A stretch of 64,000 nt of DNA from Allopusillimonas ginsengisoli (GCA_005239165.1 RAPG01000002.1:372001-436000); one strand, 5' to 3'. Positions 50,857 through 60,560 are shown, counted from the first letter of the stretch. A program made the numbers and translations. The notes: a model not told the origin generated them from the sequence alone.

Positions 50857-50980
50857 CAGTTTTTAGGAAGTGTACGGATGTGTCTCTGGTTAGGTCAACA
50901 CGATTCGCGCACAATTCATCAAAACCAGACACTGTGTCTGTCGCAAAGGTCTTTTTCAACCCCCTTTTTTCCGTATTTCA

Positions 50981-51871
50981 ATGAGAAAAACCTCTACCGC
51001 CTGGCTCAATGGCATGTTGGGCGTCATCATTTTCAGTGGCTCATTGCCAGCCACCCGTGTCGCGGTAGCCGGTTTTGATCCCTACTTTCTTACCTCCGCA
51101 CGGGCCGGCATCGCCGGCCTGCTGGGCCTGGCTTTGCTGGTTTTCATGCGGGCTCGGCGCCCTCATTTAACTGACCTGAAGGCTCTGGTTTTCATTGCCA
51201 TAGGTGTGGTACTGGGTTTCCCGCTATTCACTGCCATGGCCCTGCAATACATCACAGCCGCCCGGTCACTGGTTTTTCTTGGCCTGCTGCCTCTGGCGAC
51301 CGCCATTTTCGGTGTGGTGCGGGGCGGTGAGCGGCCGCGCCTTGCGTTCTGGGTTTTTGCCGTGCTCGGTGCGCTATGTGTCGCCTCGTTTGCGCTTCTG
51401 CAAGGAGGCGGTGCGTCATTGAAGGGCGACAGTCTCATGCTGCTTGCTATTGTGCTGTGTGGCTATGGTTATGCCGAAGGTGGACGTCTGTCGCGCCAGC
51501 TTGGTGGCTGGCAGGTCATTTCATGGGCCCTGGTGCTGTCACTGCCCATCTCGATGCCCATGTTTCTCATCTTAATGCCAGGCGACTGGCAAAACATTGG
51601 CCTGCCTGCGTGGCTGGGGCTGGGCTATGTCACCTTGTTCAGTATGTTGCTTGGGTTCTTCTTCTGGTACCGGGGTCTGGCCCTGGGGGGTATAGCCGCG
51701 GTCGGCCAGCTTCAACTGCTGCAACCATTTCTTGGACTCATGCTCGCTGCCGCGCTACTTAACGAAACCATCAGCTGGCCTATGCTGGTTGCAACCAGCG
51801 CCGTCATCGCCTGTGTGGCCGGAGCACGCAGGTTTTCTGCCGCACCACCTGCCACAAAATCACTGCCTTGA
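50981..51871 (+). CDS. DMT superfamily (EamA) transporter
   Basis: A 296-residue membrane protein with ten helices in two EamA repeats: LNGMLGVIIFSGSLPATRVA then AGFDPYFLTSARAGIAGLLG in the first, and GLPAWLGLGYVTLFSMLLGF then LALGGIAAVGQLQLLQPFLG in the second. The family exports amino acids or metabolites. The mocR gene is divergent and probably regulates it. Its stop lies five bases before the end of the convergent SagB-like gene. Confidence 0.9.
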   Translation: MRKTSTAWLNGMLGVIIFSGSLPATRVAVAGFDPYFLTSARAGIAGLLGLALLVFMRARRPHLTDLKALVFIAIGVVLGFPLFTAMALQYITAARSLVFLGLLPLATAIFGVVRGGERPRLAFWVFAVLGALCVASFALLQGGGASLKGDSLMLLAIVLCGYGYAEGGRLSRQLGGWQVISWALVLSLPISMPMFLILMPGDWQNIGLPAWLGLGYVTLFSMLLGFFFWYRGLALGGIAAVGQLQLLQPFLGLMLAAALLNETISWPMLVATSAVIACVAGARRFSAAPPATKSLP

Positions 51872-51875
51872 GGGG

Positions 51876-52607
51876 TCACTCCGGCGATGCCGGATGCCCT
51901 ACACAATACAGCGCGACCAAATCAGAACCCCCTTCCAGCTGCAGTAACCGGTGCATATGGGTTTCATTGAACCCCATCACCACTACCCCTCCAAGCCCAA
52001 GCACTGTTGTCGCCAGATACAGATTCTGAATGACCGCGCCAGCTTCGATGTCCACATACCGTGCACCACGCTGGCCATCCGCAGACTGATCTGCAAAGTG
52101 CTTTACCGCCCGTTGTCTGTCAGCTGCGATTACCACAAGGGCTGCCGCTGTATCGAGCCAGGTGTCTTCGGCTAGTGAAGCGCTTACAAGAGAAGGCTCT
52201 TGAGACGAAACACGCAGTGCGCGCAATTGACACCAGTCGTATTGATCTGGTTTGGTCTTCTCCGTTAAAACGTGTTCTTTTTCATCGCCGGCAGCACTAT
52301 AGCGGTAAAAGCCGGGTTCAAGCCCTTGAACTCGACGCGCCAGTATGTACAACTGCAGTGGATAAACCGCATGAGCAGAGGGTACTGTGCGGGCACCAAC
52401 CTTGCGCACCTGGCCCTGAGCCGCGTCAGCAAGGCATCTGAGGGCGTCCAGGGTGATCGGTAGGGCAGAATAATCACGACAGCTATGGCGTTGCCTTAGC
52501 AGCCGCTGTAGCACCGCCAGGTCAGCTGCGGCAGCGCTGGTGACAGACTCACTTTCAGCCCGCGTTTGAGGATGAAAAGAAGGCGATGATGCGAAAGGGA
52601 TGTTCAT
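51876..52607 (-). CDS. SagB/ThcOx-type nitroreductase family oxidoreductase
   Basis: A 243-residue FMN oxidoreductase. The nitroreductase fold is indicated by LLRQRHSCRDYSALPITLDA (FMN phosphate contact RxSxRxY), SAHAVYPLQLYI and GAVIQNLYLATTVLGLGGVV. The closest recognisable group is the SagB-type dehydrogenase family, whose members include azoline oxidases; stand-alone forms like this have no peptide-cyclisation partners. No SagC/SagD-like genes are nearby, so a bacteriocin role is not supported. Start ATG 52607. Confidence 0.82.
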   Translation of the reverse strand: MNIPFASSPSFHPQTRAESESVTSAAAADLAVLQRLLRQRHSCRDYSALPITLDALRCLADAAQGQVRKVGARTVPSAHAVYPLQLYILARRVQGLEPGFYRYSAAGDEKEHVLTEKTKPDQYDWCQLRALRVSSQEPSLVSASLAEDTWLDTAAALVVIAADRQRAVKHFADQSADGQRGARYVDIEAGAVIQNLYLATTVLGLGGVVVMGFNETHMHRLLQLEGGSDLVALYCVGHPASPE

Positions 52608-52750
52608 TTCCACACGTTGACAGCAACATGCACAATAATGCAAGTGGTTTGTGGTTTCATGCTGACAACATCTTGTAAATTCAGGAGTTTTACTTTCAGG
52701 ACCCCATCGTAAAGACTATAATGGACGGTGTGCCAAATACTATATCTTCA

Positions 52751-52921
52751 ATGAAAACAGAGCCTGCCGTGGCCACTACGCCTACTCAAGCGCGCATTAT
52801 TCGTGCCGTAGCAAGTTCGACCGCCGTAGAAACCGGTCAAAGCATTAAAGACCTCGAGGTCTTTTTGCAAGAAGATGCCCAAACAAGCAAATACAGTCAG
52901 CTAAAGCTGGCTTCAGTCTGA
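52751..52921 (+). CDS. Small protein, possible VbhA-type antitoxin of the adjacent Fic protein
   Basis: A 56-residue frame starting MKTEPAVATTPTQARIIRAV. It has a TATAAT at 52717-52722 as a possible -10 box, which makes the upstream ATG 52721 unlikely. The segment RAVASSTAVETGQSIKDLEV resembles the inhibitory helix of VbhA-like Fic antitoxins, although the S-x-x-x-E-G motif would read S-T-A-V-E-T, so the Gly is absent. It is convergent with the fic gene, with stop codons only four bases apart, an unusual layout for an antitoxin. It may be unrelated. Confidence 0.4.
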   Translation: MKTEPAVATTPTQARIIRAVASSTAVETGQSIKDLEVFLQEDAQTSKYSQLKLASV

Positions 52922-52925
52922 GCAC

Positions 52926-53552
52926 TTAAAGCCCCGCAGCTTCCAGCCCTCTGAACACCCACTGCTTCATCGGCTCGTAATTCAGGCCCAGACCTTGCTG
53001 AATCGCCATAATATATTCTTCGCGACCAGCCTCCCAACTGGTGTAATCCAGCGGCCCCACGCCTGCCTGAACAGCCATCACATCTGCCAATAAACGCGAG
53101 ACACGTCCGTTGCCTTCCCTAAACGGGTGCATCAGAATGAACTCGACATGCGTCACAGCTATTGCTTCGACCAGACGCTCCTGGCTGAAATCATGACACG
53201 GTGTGTGAACAGCCAGACAGCCCCGGTCAAATGCAGTCATGAGTCTCGGTATCTGCGCAGCCGGGGCAAACGGAAACCCGCCTTTACTCATGTTCACGCT
53301 ACGGGCCTGGCCGGCCCACGAATACAAATTGCCCAACCAGCGCCTATGCCAGATTTTCAGGTGTTCAACCGTAACACGCCCTTCTGGAAGTTGGTCCGAC
53401 AAGACTGATTCATAAAGCTTTTGCAGCAGTATCAGCTCGGCTTCATCCATGTCGGACGAAAGCGTAATACCCAGTTTGTTTGCCAAAACCTTGTCGCCAG
53501 AGCCAGGCTCAAACATGCCCTGTGGCCCAGCTACGTCATATCGCGTACTCAT
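52926..53552 (-). CDS. Fic family AMP-transferase-type protein
   Basis: A 208-residue compact Fic protein with the catalytic motif HPFREGNGR at 142-150. The preceding flap includes WLGNLYSWAGQARSVNMSKG (YSWAGQ is typical). No N-terminal S-x-x-x-E-G inhibitory motif is found in the protein, so an external antitoxin would be expected. Start ATG 53552 (MSTRYDVAGPQG) after GGGGA. Fic proteins of this size are often toxins of the Fic/VbhT or E. coli Fic/YhfG kind. Here it sits beside the oriC region. Confidence 0.88.
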   Translation of the reverse strand: MSTRYDVAGPQGMFEPGSGDKVLANKLGITLSSDMDEAELILLQKLYESVLSDQLPEGRVTVEHLKIWHRRWLGNLYSWAGQARSVNMSKGGFPFAPAAQIPRLMTAFDRGCLAVHTPCHDFSQERLVEAIAVTHVEFILMHPFREGNGRVSRLLADVMAVQAGVGPLDYTSWEAGREEYIMAIQQGLGLNYEPMKQWVFRGLEAAGL

Positions 53553-53859
53553 TCTGTTCCCCGGCTCATGACTGACTGAGCGGTGCATGCGGCCTGACTC
53601 TACAGTGCCGCACTGCCTTCATTCATTGCTCGGCCGCCCTATTCGTAATGAACAGACTTACCGTCCTTGTACCGGCTGCCGGGCTATCGTAGCCGTTGGG
53701 CAGCGCAGACCTTACGATGATAGCCAAAGTTGATCAAAAAACAAGCCAGATAACAGGGGGTTACTGCCAGGCAGAATGATCAACCACTCAATCTATAGCG
53801 GTGACTGAAACCGCTGAAACACATCGATATGTCATCGCAAATCAGGAATTTAACCCCTC

Positions 53860-54170
53860 TTAAGTTACATTAAGTTTCAAAATAAACAGGTTTTATTTTT
53901 ATCGGGTTTCGGCGTAGCAGCCTGTGGATAACTACTGGGCAGAGCAACTGTGAATAGCCTGTTGATGACAGGCGCATAACTCAACTTAAGACCTTGAGTC
54001 AAAAAGTTATCCGCAATCCATCCACCAGCTAAACAGTGTTTATACCCAGACAAAAAACCTATCTAACGCACTGATTAGAAAGATCTTTATTGAGTTGTTC
54101 CAGTTATCCACAGACACCCATCATTACTATCAGTTAGAAATAAAGAAACTTATATAAAAGCTAAGTCCTT
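53860..54170 (+). other. Candidate oriC: DnaA-box cluster with AT-rich flanks
   Basis: Within the gene-free gap 53553-54279 there are DnaA boxes. TGTGGATAA (53923-53931) and TTATCCACA (54104-54112) are perfect and face each other; TTATCCGCA (54007-54015) has one mismatch; TTATACCCA (54040-54048) is weak. GATCTTTATT (54082-54091) resembles the 13-mer of the E. coli unwinding element. AT-rich tracts lie at about 53860-53905 and 54120-54165. This is the densest DnaA-box cluster in the window; the region near dnaA holds a single box. Confidence 0.65.
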
Positions 54171-54279
54171 GCCAGCCAACCAGCCCTATTTACAAGTCAA
54201 AGTACAGGGCTATACTGCATCAGGTCGATAAACCAGTTTTCTTCCAAGACTGTCTGTGCCCATTTAACATTCTTATGTT

Positions 54280-55449
54280 TCAAACACTTATGAGCTTTTC
54301 AATAGCTGTGTTCAACGTATCGTCACGTTTGGCGAAGCAAAATCTAACCAGGCTATGGTTCGATTGCAAAGCATCAGGCCGTCGATAAAATGCCGAAACC
54401 GGAATTACTCCGACCCCATGCTCTATGGTCATCCAACGGGCAAATTCAGCCTCAGACATGTCTGAAATCTGACTGTAATCGGCCAGTAAAAAAAACGTGC
54501 CTTGGCTGGGCAGTACCCGAAATCGACTGGTTGCCAAACCTTGAGTCAGCCGATTGCGCTTTTGCTGATAAAAGCCTGCCAGATCAAGATAAGGTTTTGA
54601 ATCTTTCATGTACTGAGCCAGAGCGTGCTGCATGGGTGATGTAACCGTAAAAACCAAAAATTGGTGAACCTTCCGTATTTCGGTCATCAAAGCTTTGGGA
54701 GCGCAGCAATAGCCAATTTTCCAACCCGTGGCACTGTAGGTTTTTCCAAATGAAAACACCGTAATAGCGTTGGCCGCTATGGTGGCATTACGGGCAAGGC
54801 TCAAATGTTCGTAGCCGTCAAACACCAGATGTTCGTAAACTTCATCAGAGAGCACCAAAATATCCGTAGCCGCAACGATTTGCTCGAGGGCGTCAAGGTC
54901 GATCTGGTTAAGACGAATTCCAGTAGGGTTATGCGGAAAATTAATCACCAGCATGCGCGTTTTGCTTGTAATTGCATCGCGTACGCGTTGCCAGTCAACC
55001 TTAAAAATCGGCGTGTCGTCGGTCGGAGCAATCATGGGCACAACCACCGGTATCCCGCCAGCTAACTGAATAGCCGATATATACAGGTCATAGAATGGCT
55101 CAATGATAATTACCTCGTCACCGCTATGCACAAAGGCCAGAATGCTCGCCATCAAGGCTTCGCTTGCCCCTGATGTTACGGTTATCTCTGTCTCGGGGTT
55201 GTAATAGTAGCCATGCAGAGACTCCAGTTTGCTGGAAATCTCCCGTCGTAAAGCAGGTATGCCTGCCATGGGTGGATATTGATTATGCCCCTCCCGCATT
55301 GCCTGATTTACCAGATCCAGAAGCTTGTCGTCCGGATTGAAATCAGGAAACCCTTGACCCAGATTAATGGCCTGGTGATCTGTTGCCAACTGGCTCATCA
55401 CCGTGAATATAGTTGTGCCAACGTCTGGCAATTTCGAGAGAAGTTTCAT
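54280..55449 (-). CDS. PLP-dependent aminotransferase, methionine/kynurenine aminotransferase-like
   Basis: A 389-residue type I aminotransferase. Seen: NLGQGFPDFNPDDKLL near residue 29, the aromatic-binding PFYDLY, NFPHNPTG (PLP Asn), and the PLP lysine in SFGKTYSATGWKIGYC. The C-terminal Arg binding the substrate carboxylate is in SLVRFCFAKRDD. The QGFPDF start and length suggest YbdL-like methionine aminotransferases; other members act on kynurenine or glutamine, so the substrate is not settled. It lies directly beside the oriC region. Confidence 0.9.
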   Translation of the reverse strand: MKLLSKLPDVGTTIFTVMSQLATDHQAINLGQGFPDFNPDDKLLDLVNQAMREGHNQYPPMAGIPALRREISSKLESLHGYYYNPETEITVTSGASEALMASILAFVHSGDEVIIIEPFYDLYISAIQLAGGIPVVVPMIAPTDDTPIFKVDWQRVRDAITSKTRMLVINFPHNPTGIRLNQIDLDALEQIVAATDILVLSDEVYEHLVFDGYEHLSLARNATIAANAITVFSFGKTYSATGWKIGYCCAPKALMTEIRKVHQFLVFTVTSPMQHALAQYMKDSKPYLDLAGFYQQKRNRLTQGLATSRFRVLPSQGTFFLLADYSQISDMSEAEFARWMTIEHGVGVIPVSAFYRRPDALQSNHSLVRFCFAKRDDTLNTAIEKLISV

Positions 55450-55780
55450 ATGCTTGATTAATTAAATTTATGTGTTGAAAGTCTATTAGGTATTAATAGA
55501 CCTTAATATAAATGCGTGGGTAACGTTGCGTAGATTTATATATACTTTTCAGTTGACAGAAAAATACCACATGGGCGCACAAAGACATTTCAGATAGCGA
55601 TAGCTATTTGGTACATACGCAACGGCAGATCTGGTCGGTTTATAAAACGAAAGCGTCGCAAGCTATTGTCTGATCACACCGCCGTTAATTAATTGTTGAG
55701 CATTGGTTTATTATCATCAGCCTGGTACTGGCAGTTTGGTTTGCACTGCATTTGGATTTAATTTAAGGACATTACACGTT

Positions 55781-55987
55781 ATGGCTCAGACGGGCAAAGT
55801 TAAATGGTTCAACGCCGATAAAGGTATAGGCTTCATAACCCCCGACCAAGGCGGTGCTGATGTGTTCGCGCATTTCTCTGCCATTTCAGGGCGTGGTTAC
55901 CGAAGCCTCAATGAAGGTCAGGAGGTCCAGTTTGACGTTGTTGACGGCCCAAAAGGACCTCAAGCCGCAGAGATTCTGCCTCTATGA
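55781..55987 (+). CDS. csp: Cold-shock domain protein
   Basis: A 68-residue single cold-shock domain: [15 protein letters not shown] with RNP1 (KGIGFI) and RNP2 (DVFAHF), ending PQAAEILPL. These proteins bind single-stranded RNA and act as RNA chaperones. The start is ATG 55781, as the family begins MA.GKVKWFN. The 5' region from 55450 to 55780 (331 bp) carries no gene and could hold a long cold-shock leader. Confidence 0.97.
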   Translation: MAQTGKVKWFNADKGIGFITPDQGGADVFAHFSAISGRGYRSLNEGQEVQFDVVDGPKGPQAAEILPL

Positions 55988-56189
55988 CAATCGGCGGGTT
56001 AGCCTGGTGCGGCCCGCATTGATTTGTGCACTTGCATTAATCATTCAGGTACCTTGTTCATCAAGGTTGCTGTACCTCACACATTGTTCACCGAAACGTC
56101 GTTGCCGTCCGGTCTTTCAGGGCGGGCAGCAACAGAACTCAGGATGAGCTATTTTTGGCTCAATCAGGCTTTCTGACGCTTTTGGGCCC

Positions 56190-56221
56190 TGTGCATAACT
56201 CTGTGCATAGCCAGTGCATAA
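56190..56221 (+). promoter_or_regulatory. Three regularly spaced DnaA-like boxes
   Basis: TGTGCATAA (56190-56198), TGTGCATAG (56202-56210) and AGTGCATAA (56213-56221) resemble DnaA boxes (TGTGGATAA) with one to three mismatches, spaced 12 and 11 bases, close to one helical turn. Low-affinity boxes of this kind occur in origins. Confidence 0.35.
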
Positions 56222-56445
56222 GTTGTGAAAAATATTTATATACGCCCTCAGATAGGCGTTATGCCCGCTGCATACCTCGTAACTCTGACTATCTTTTCTT
56301 TCGATCTAAAGGTGGATCACTTCGTCAATACGGTAACAAGTAGCCCCTTTCCAGGTGCTTCGTTCTCAGAGACAGGTGTTGTAGACTGCACGCAGCCAAA
56401 AACGCCCTCCCTGCCAGGAGAGCCATTAGCAATGGTGAGCAACTG

Positions 56446-56632
56446 GCAACGGTCAGCAATAAGCAACGGTCAGCAATAAGCAACGGTCAGCAATAAGCAA
56501 CGGTCAGCAATAAGCAACGGTCAGCAATAAGCAACGGCCAGCAATAAGCAACGGCCAGCAATAAGCAATGGTTAGCAATAAGCAATGGTTAGCAATAAGC
56601 AATGGTCGGCAATAAACAATGGTCAGCAATAA
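56446..56632 (+). repeat. 17-bp tandem repeat, eleven copies
   Basis: Eleven contiguous units of GCAACGGTCAGCAATAA and variants. Copies 1-5 are identical. Copies 6-7 have CGGCCA and 8-9 TGGTTA. Copies 10 and 11 carry TGGTCG and TGGTCA, with unit 11 starting ACAAT. Base changes are ordered along the array, as in stepwise expansion. Not a CRISPR: there are no unique spacers. Confidence 0.95.
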
Positions 56633-56959
56633 GCAAGGTGGACCCATGAAACCATTGTGTTACAGAGCTATCACCGGCTTACAAGCCCGCCCTTGCCTTA
56701 CGTTTTCACTGAACGCCGCACCAGGCGCGGGCAGACTCGCCCGTCAAAACTGTTTCTATGATGAAGTTCTGATTCTTACTAATTTATAAGATTCAAGTGG
56801 GCATGAAGCTCGTGGACATCCTTTGGCAACCCTACGCACTTGGATGTCGCGCCTTTATGTCACGTGGCCGTGTTGTCCGATAGTTCAATACTGGACACAT
56901 TCATCAGAAGATCGTACTTAATTGCACGAGCAAGTAGTTATACACATGTTCTCAAGTGT

Positions 56960-56980
56960 TTATCCACAGCCTTATCCACT
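56960..56980 (+). promoter_or_regulatory. Paired DnaA boxes near the parS array
   Basis: A perfect TTATCCACA (56960-56968) is followed three bases later by TTATCCACT (56972-56980, one mismatch) in the same orientation, 60 bp before the first parS site. This second cluster lies about 2.85 kb from the oriC candidate. Confidence 0.6.
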
Positions 56981-57041
56981 ACGTCAGCAAAAAAGGTTTC
57001 AACGGGCCGCACTATTTGATAGATCATGGTGGTGAAGTTTA

Positions 57042-57057
57042 TGTTTCACGTGAAACA
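57042..57057 (+). promoter_or_regulatory. parS site 1
   Basis: Perfect 16-bp palindrome TGTTTCACGTGAAACA, the consensus ParB-binding parS. ParB is encoded 5 kb away. Confidence 0.97.
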
Positions 57058-57098
57058 TAAATCGTCCCACTTAAAAAATAGACTCCAAATATTTATGT

Positions 57099-57114
57099 TG
57101 TTTCACGTGAAACA
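57099..57114 (+). promoter_or_regulatory. parS site 2
   Basis: Second perfect TGTTTCACGTGAAACA, 57 bp centre to centre from site 1. Confidence 0.97.
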
Positions 57115-57404
57115 AAGCCACTGTATTTTCCGAGCGTACGGTATGAGGTATTTAACAATACCTACTGGTTACTGAGATATATAGTCGTTGATTGAACCTA
57201 TGAAGGGGCCGCTTCGGTACCACCATGCAAACAGAGCCGGCACCAAAAAACTCGGCAATGTCTGACGCCTGGTTTCATGTCATGCTCTTGGAGTGCCTGT
57301 CGCGTAAGCACAATGCTTTTGGCATGACTTATGTAAATGATCGTGGTTCCGACAAAGGATAGTAACGATAACTGTCGTGCGTTCACGAGATAAAATATAT
57401 ACTT

Positions 57405-57468
57405 GCCAAAAAGCCAAAAAGCCAAAAAGCCAAAAAGCCAAAAAGCCAAAAAGCCAAAAAGCCAAAAA
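57405..57468 (+). repeat. 8-bp tandem repeat, eight copies
   Basis: Eight contiguous GCCAAAAA units. Read on the minus strand, they create artificial Phe/Leu/Trp-rich frames, which are not genes. Confidence 0.95.
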
Positions 57469-57796
57469 CTTCGAATTTCAAATCAAGATTCTATTTTCCG
57501 CACGTGTCTTAGGATAACTGCTCGCGTTTGCTACTCGGCTATTTTCCTTTAGGAAGGCATTGCAGGTCGGACACAGTGAATTAGCCCATTGCATTCACCC
57601 ATGCACGTACGCGGCTCAATTCAATCACAAAGATATTCACGCTTCAGAAACTCCTGTTCCTATACCGGAGAAACAGTGCCTTGGAAATCGAGATGTAGTT
57701 ATTGTGACATGACTCTAAATGTGGATGAGACACGGGTACTCGGTTGGTCTCCCGTTCTCTAGCGGCATCGATCGCTCCTGTCGCCCCATTTGAGGT

Positions 57797-57812
57797 TGTT
57801 CCACGTGAAACA
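57797..57812 (+). promoter_or_regulatory. parS site 3 (one mismatch)
   Basis: TGTTCCACGTGAAACA, differing from consensus at one position (T to C at position 5 of the palindrome). Confidence 0.9.
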
Positions 57813-58264
57813 GAACGTTTGCCGGAGGTTTTGAAATAAATACACAAAGTTTGATGTTGAAGTGTATTAGGCGTGAGTAATGCTGGAGGCTAGAATCACA
57901 GAAAATTCAGACAGAACAGTTTGGATAAGCGGGACGAAGATTCCAGAGACAACAAGCACAACAGAAACATCAAGGTCGAGGAGTTCAACACGTTCCAATC
58001 GCATGGCTATGATCGCCTTCATATTTAAAGAACATAGATATAGCTCTTTGGACGGAAGGTCCAGACCAATCGTAGGCACGATATTTTAGTCAGTATCTGT
58101 AGTCATCCCAGTAGTTATAGTAGTCCTGTCTTACCATCACGTTTGTTGTATGGTCTGTTTTTTATGGGACAGCGGAATAATAGTTAAGTATTCCGGCTAG
58201 AAATAGCTATCCATGCGCCGACTTGTTAAACTGTGCTATCTGGCGTTCTATCATTCTCGTCAGC

Positions 58265-58280
58265 TGTTTCACGTGAAACA
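58265..58280 (+). promoter_or_regulatory. parS site 4
   Basis: Perfect TGTTTCACGTGAAACA. Confidence 0.97.
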
Positions 58281-58559
58281 TCGATGCCCGAGCATTTTTA
58301 ATTTCCAGTATTTATTGGGACTGTTTTTCCTGTTTTGAATTGATCACCGGGTTGATCTTCAAATATATACACATAATCACTGGTCACTTTTTTTACTCAT
58401 GGGTGGTCTATTTGATGTGGCTCTACCGGCCTATTTATTCCCCATTCGTTTGCCAATTCGTTCTGTTACCAGTTCGGTTTTTTAAGAATGCATGGGAGTT
58501 CCCCTTGAACTTCTCTGCAAGCCAAGCTGTAGTACGGCGAATTGCGCGTTTCTTTGTCG

Positions 58560-58575
58560 TGTTTCACGTGAAACA
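58560..58575 (+). promoter_or_regulatory. parS site 5
   Basis: Perfect TGTTTCACGTGAAACA, 69 bp before the mnmG start, so bound ParB could also influence mnmG-parAB expression. Confidence 0.97.
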
Positions 58576-58643
58576 CATCTCCTCTGCGCCCTGAGGTCGG
58601 GCGGTATAATTGCTACTTACAGGCTTGCTCAGGCTCTAATGAA

Positions 58644-60560
58644 ATGATCTATCCCGAAGAATTTGATGTCATCGTAGTCGGTGGCGGTCACGCTGGTACT
58701 GAAGCTGCATTGGCGGCGGCGCGAACCGGCGCCCGTACGCTGTTGCTCACACATAATATGGAAACGTTGGGCCAGATGTCCTGCAATCCTTCTATTGGAG
58801 GCATTGGTAAAGGGCATCTAGTTAAAGAGATCGACGCATTAGGCGGGGCAATGGCTTACGCTACCGATCTGGCAGGCATTCAGTTTCGTATTCTCAATCG
58901 TTCAAAAGGTCCGGCCGTAAGGGCTACTCGCGCGCAGGCTGATCGCTCACTATATAGAAAGGCGATACGCACGATTTTGCAGAATCAAGAAAATCTGACG
59001 ATTTTCCAGCAATCCGTCGAGGACCTGATGCTGGAAGGTGACAGGGTGGTTGGAGCAACTACGAAAATAGGGCTCAAATTTAAAGGTAAGACTGTTGTGC
59101 TTACCGCTGGCACGTTCTTGAATGGTTTGATTCACGTGGGGCTTGATCATTATTCGGGCGGCCGGGCGGGTGATCCACCGTCTATCACTCTGGGACATCG
59201 CCTGCGAGAAATGAATCTGCCGCAAGGAAGATTGAAGACAGGCACACCTCCGCGCATAGATTCGCGCACCATTGATTTTAGCCTCACTCAGGTGCAGGCC
59301 GGCGATCATGATCCTGTACCGCATTTCTCTTATATGGGCTCGGCGGCGCTTCATCCAGAACAACTGCCTTGCTGGATTACTCACACCAATGAACGCACGC
59401 ACGATATCATTCGATCCGGTCTTGACAGGTCGCCCATGTATAGCGACTCTGGCACCATAGAAGGCATTGGTCCGCGTTACTGCCCATCTATCGAAGATAA
59501 AATACACCGGTTTGCAGACAAACCCAGTCATCAGATTTTTCTGGAGCCTGAGGGTCTTAGTACGCGCGAGATCTATCCAAACGGAGTTTCAACCAGTCTG
59601 CCATTCGATATACAGCTCGCACTGGTACGTTCACTGAAAGGGTTGGAAAATGCAGTGATTACCCGGCCTGGTTATGCGATCGAATATGATTACTTTGATC
59701 CACGTGAACTCAGCGCAACGCTCGAAACCAGATCAATAAAAGGATTATTTTTTGCTGGCCAGATCAACGGCACTACAGGCTACGAAGAGGCCGCAGCACA
59801 AGGCTTGCTGGCTGGTGTGAATGCGGCACTGCAAACACGTGGCCAGGAGCCTTGGTGGCCCAAGCGACACGAGGCCTATCTGGGTGTACTGGTTGATGAC
59901 TTGATCACCAGCGGTGTCACAGAACCTTATCGTATGTTTACGTCGCGCGCCGAATACCGGCTTAGCCTGCGAGAAGATAATGCTGATTTTCGTCTGACCG
60001 AGCAAGGTCGTGAGCTGGGTCTTGTTGATGATGCGCGATGGGATGCCTTCAATCGAAAACGCGACACTGTTGCCCGTGAAGTACAGCGACTCAAGTCTAC
60101 GTGGGTTCATCCTCGTACGCTCGCTGCGCATACTGAAGAAGATTTGTTTGGCAAGCCTCTTGAGCGTGAGTATTCTTTGCATGATCTGCTGAAAAGACCA
60201 CAGATTGACTACAAACGACTGATGGATCTTGTAAACGCTGAAGGGAAATCTGTGGCGGGGCCAGGTGTCCAAGATGTCGTCGCTGCGGAGCAGGTTGAAA
60301 TTCAGGTTAAATACGCAGGTTACGTGGCCAAGCAGGAAGAAGAAGTGCGACGTCATGCAAGCTACGAATCCCAGAGCATTCCGCATGATTTTGACTATGA
60401 CGCCATCAATGGGCTGTCAATAGAAGTCAAGCACCGACTTAAAGCTATACGTCCCGAAACAATAGGGCAGGCCGGACGCGTATCCGGCGTCACGCCAGCA
60501 GCGATATCGTTGTTGCTGATCCACCTTAAACGCATGCAGCACGGAAAAAAAGCAGCCTGA
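58644..60560 (+). CDS. mnmG: tRNA uridine-5-carboxymethylaminomethyl modification enzyme MnmG (GidA)
   Basis: A 638-residue FAD enzyme, partner of MnmE in U34 tRNA modification. FAD motif [19 protein letters not shown] at residues 11-30, then [20 protein letters not shown] and the [10 protein letters not shown] block. [20 protein letters not shown] and [20 protein letters not shown] are conserved. The length fits the long GidA form. It begins a run with rsmG, parA and parB, each overlapping or closely spaced, the standard origin-proximal order. Confidence 0.98.
   Translation: MIYPEEFDVIVVGGGHAGTEAALAAARTGARTLLLTHNMETLGQMSCNPSIGGIGKGHLVKEIDALGGAMAYATDLAGIQFRILNRSKGPAVRATRAQADRSLYRKAIRTILQNQENLTIFQQSVEDLMLEGDRVVGATTKIGLKFKGKTVVLTAGTFLNGLIHVGLDHYSGGRAGDPPSITLGHRLREMNLPQGRLKTGTPPRIDSRTIDFSLTQVQAGDHDPVPHFSYMGSAALHPEQLPCWITHTNERTHDIIRSGLDRSPMYSDSGTIEGIGPRYCPSIEDKIHRFADKPSHQIFLEPEGLSTREIYPNGVSTSLPFDIQLALVRSLKGLENAVITRPGYAIEYDYFDPRELSATLETRSIKGLFFAGQINGTTGYEEAAAQGLLAGVNAALQTRGQEPWWPKRHEAYLGVLVDDLITSGVTEPYRMFTSRAEYRLSLREDNADFRLTEQGRELGLVDDARWDAFNRKRDTVAREVQRLKSTWVHPRTLAAHTEEDLFGKPLEREYSLHDLLKRPQIDYKRLMDLVNAEGKSVAGPGVQDVVAAEQVEIQVKYAGYVAKQEEEVRRHASYESQSIPHDFDYDAINGLSIEVKHRLKAIRPETIGQAGRVSGVTPAAISLLLIHLKRMQHGKKAA

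Larger units (their letters stand above)
55988..58643 (+). other. Gene-poor origin-proximal region
   Basis: This 2.65-kb interval between the cold-shock gene and mnmG contains no recognisable protein gene. It holds DnaA-like boxes, a 17-bp and an 8-bp tandem repeat and five parS sites, listed separately. Frames within it are short, unconserved or created by the repeats. It is likely a segregation centromere and possible outer part of the origin. Confidence 0.75.

Noticed and set aside
51876..52607. Thiazole/oxazole-modified bacteriocin cluster based on the SagB-like gene
   Set aside because: No precursor peptide, SagC/SagD-like cyclodehydratase or exporter dedicated to it is nearby; the neighbouring EamA gene is a general exporter controlled by mocR.
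56446..56632. CRISPR array
   Set aside because: The 17-bp units are contiguous with no unique spacers, and no cas genes are present.
57198..57465. Minus-strand frames rich in Phe/Leu/Trp (repeating FGFLAFWL)
   Set aside because: They are products of the 8-bp GCCAAAAA tandem repeat; no ribosome site or conserved sequence.
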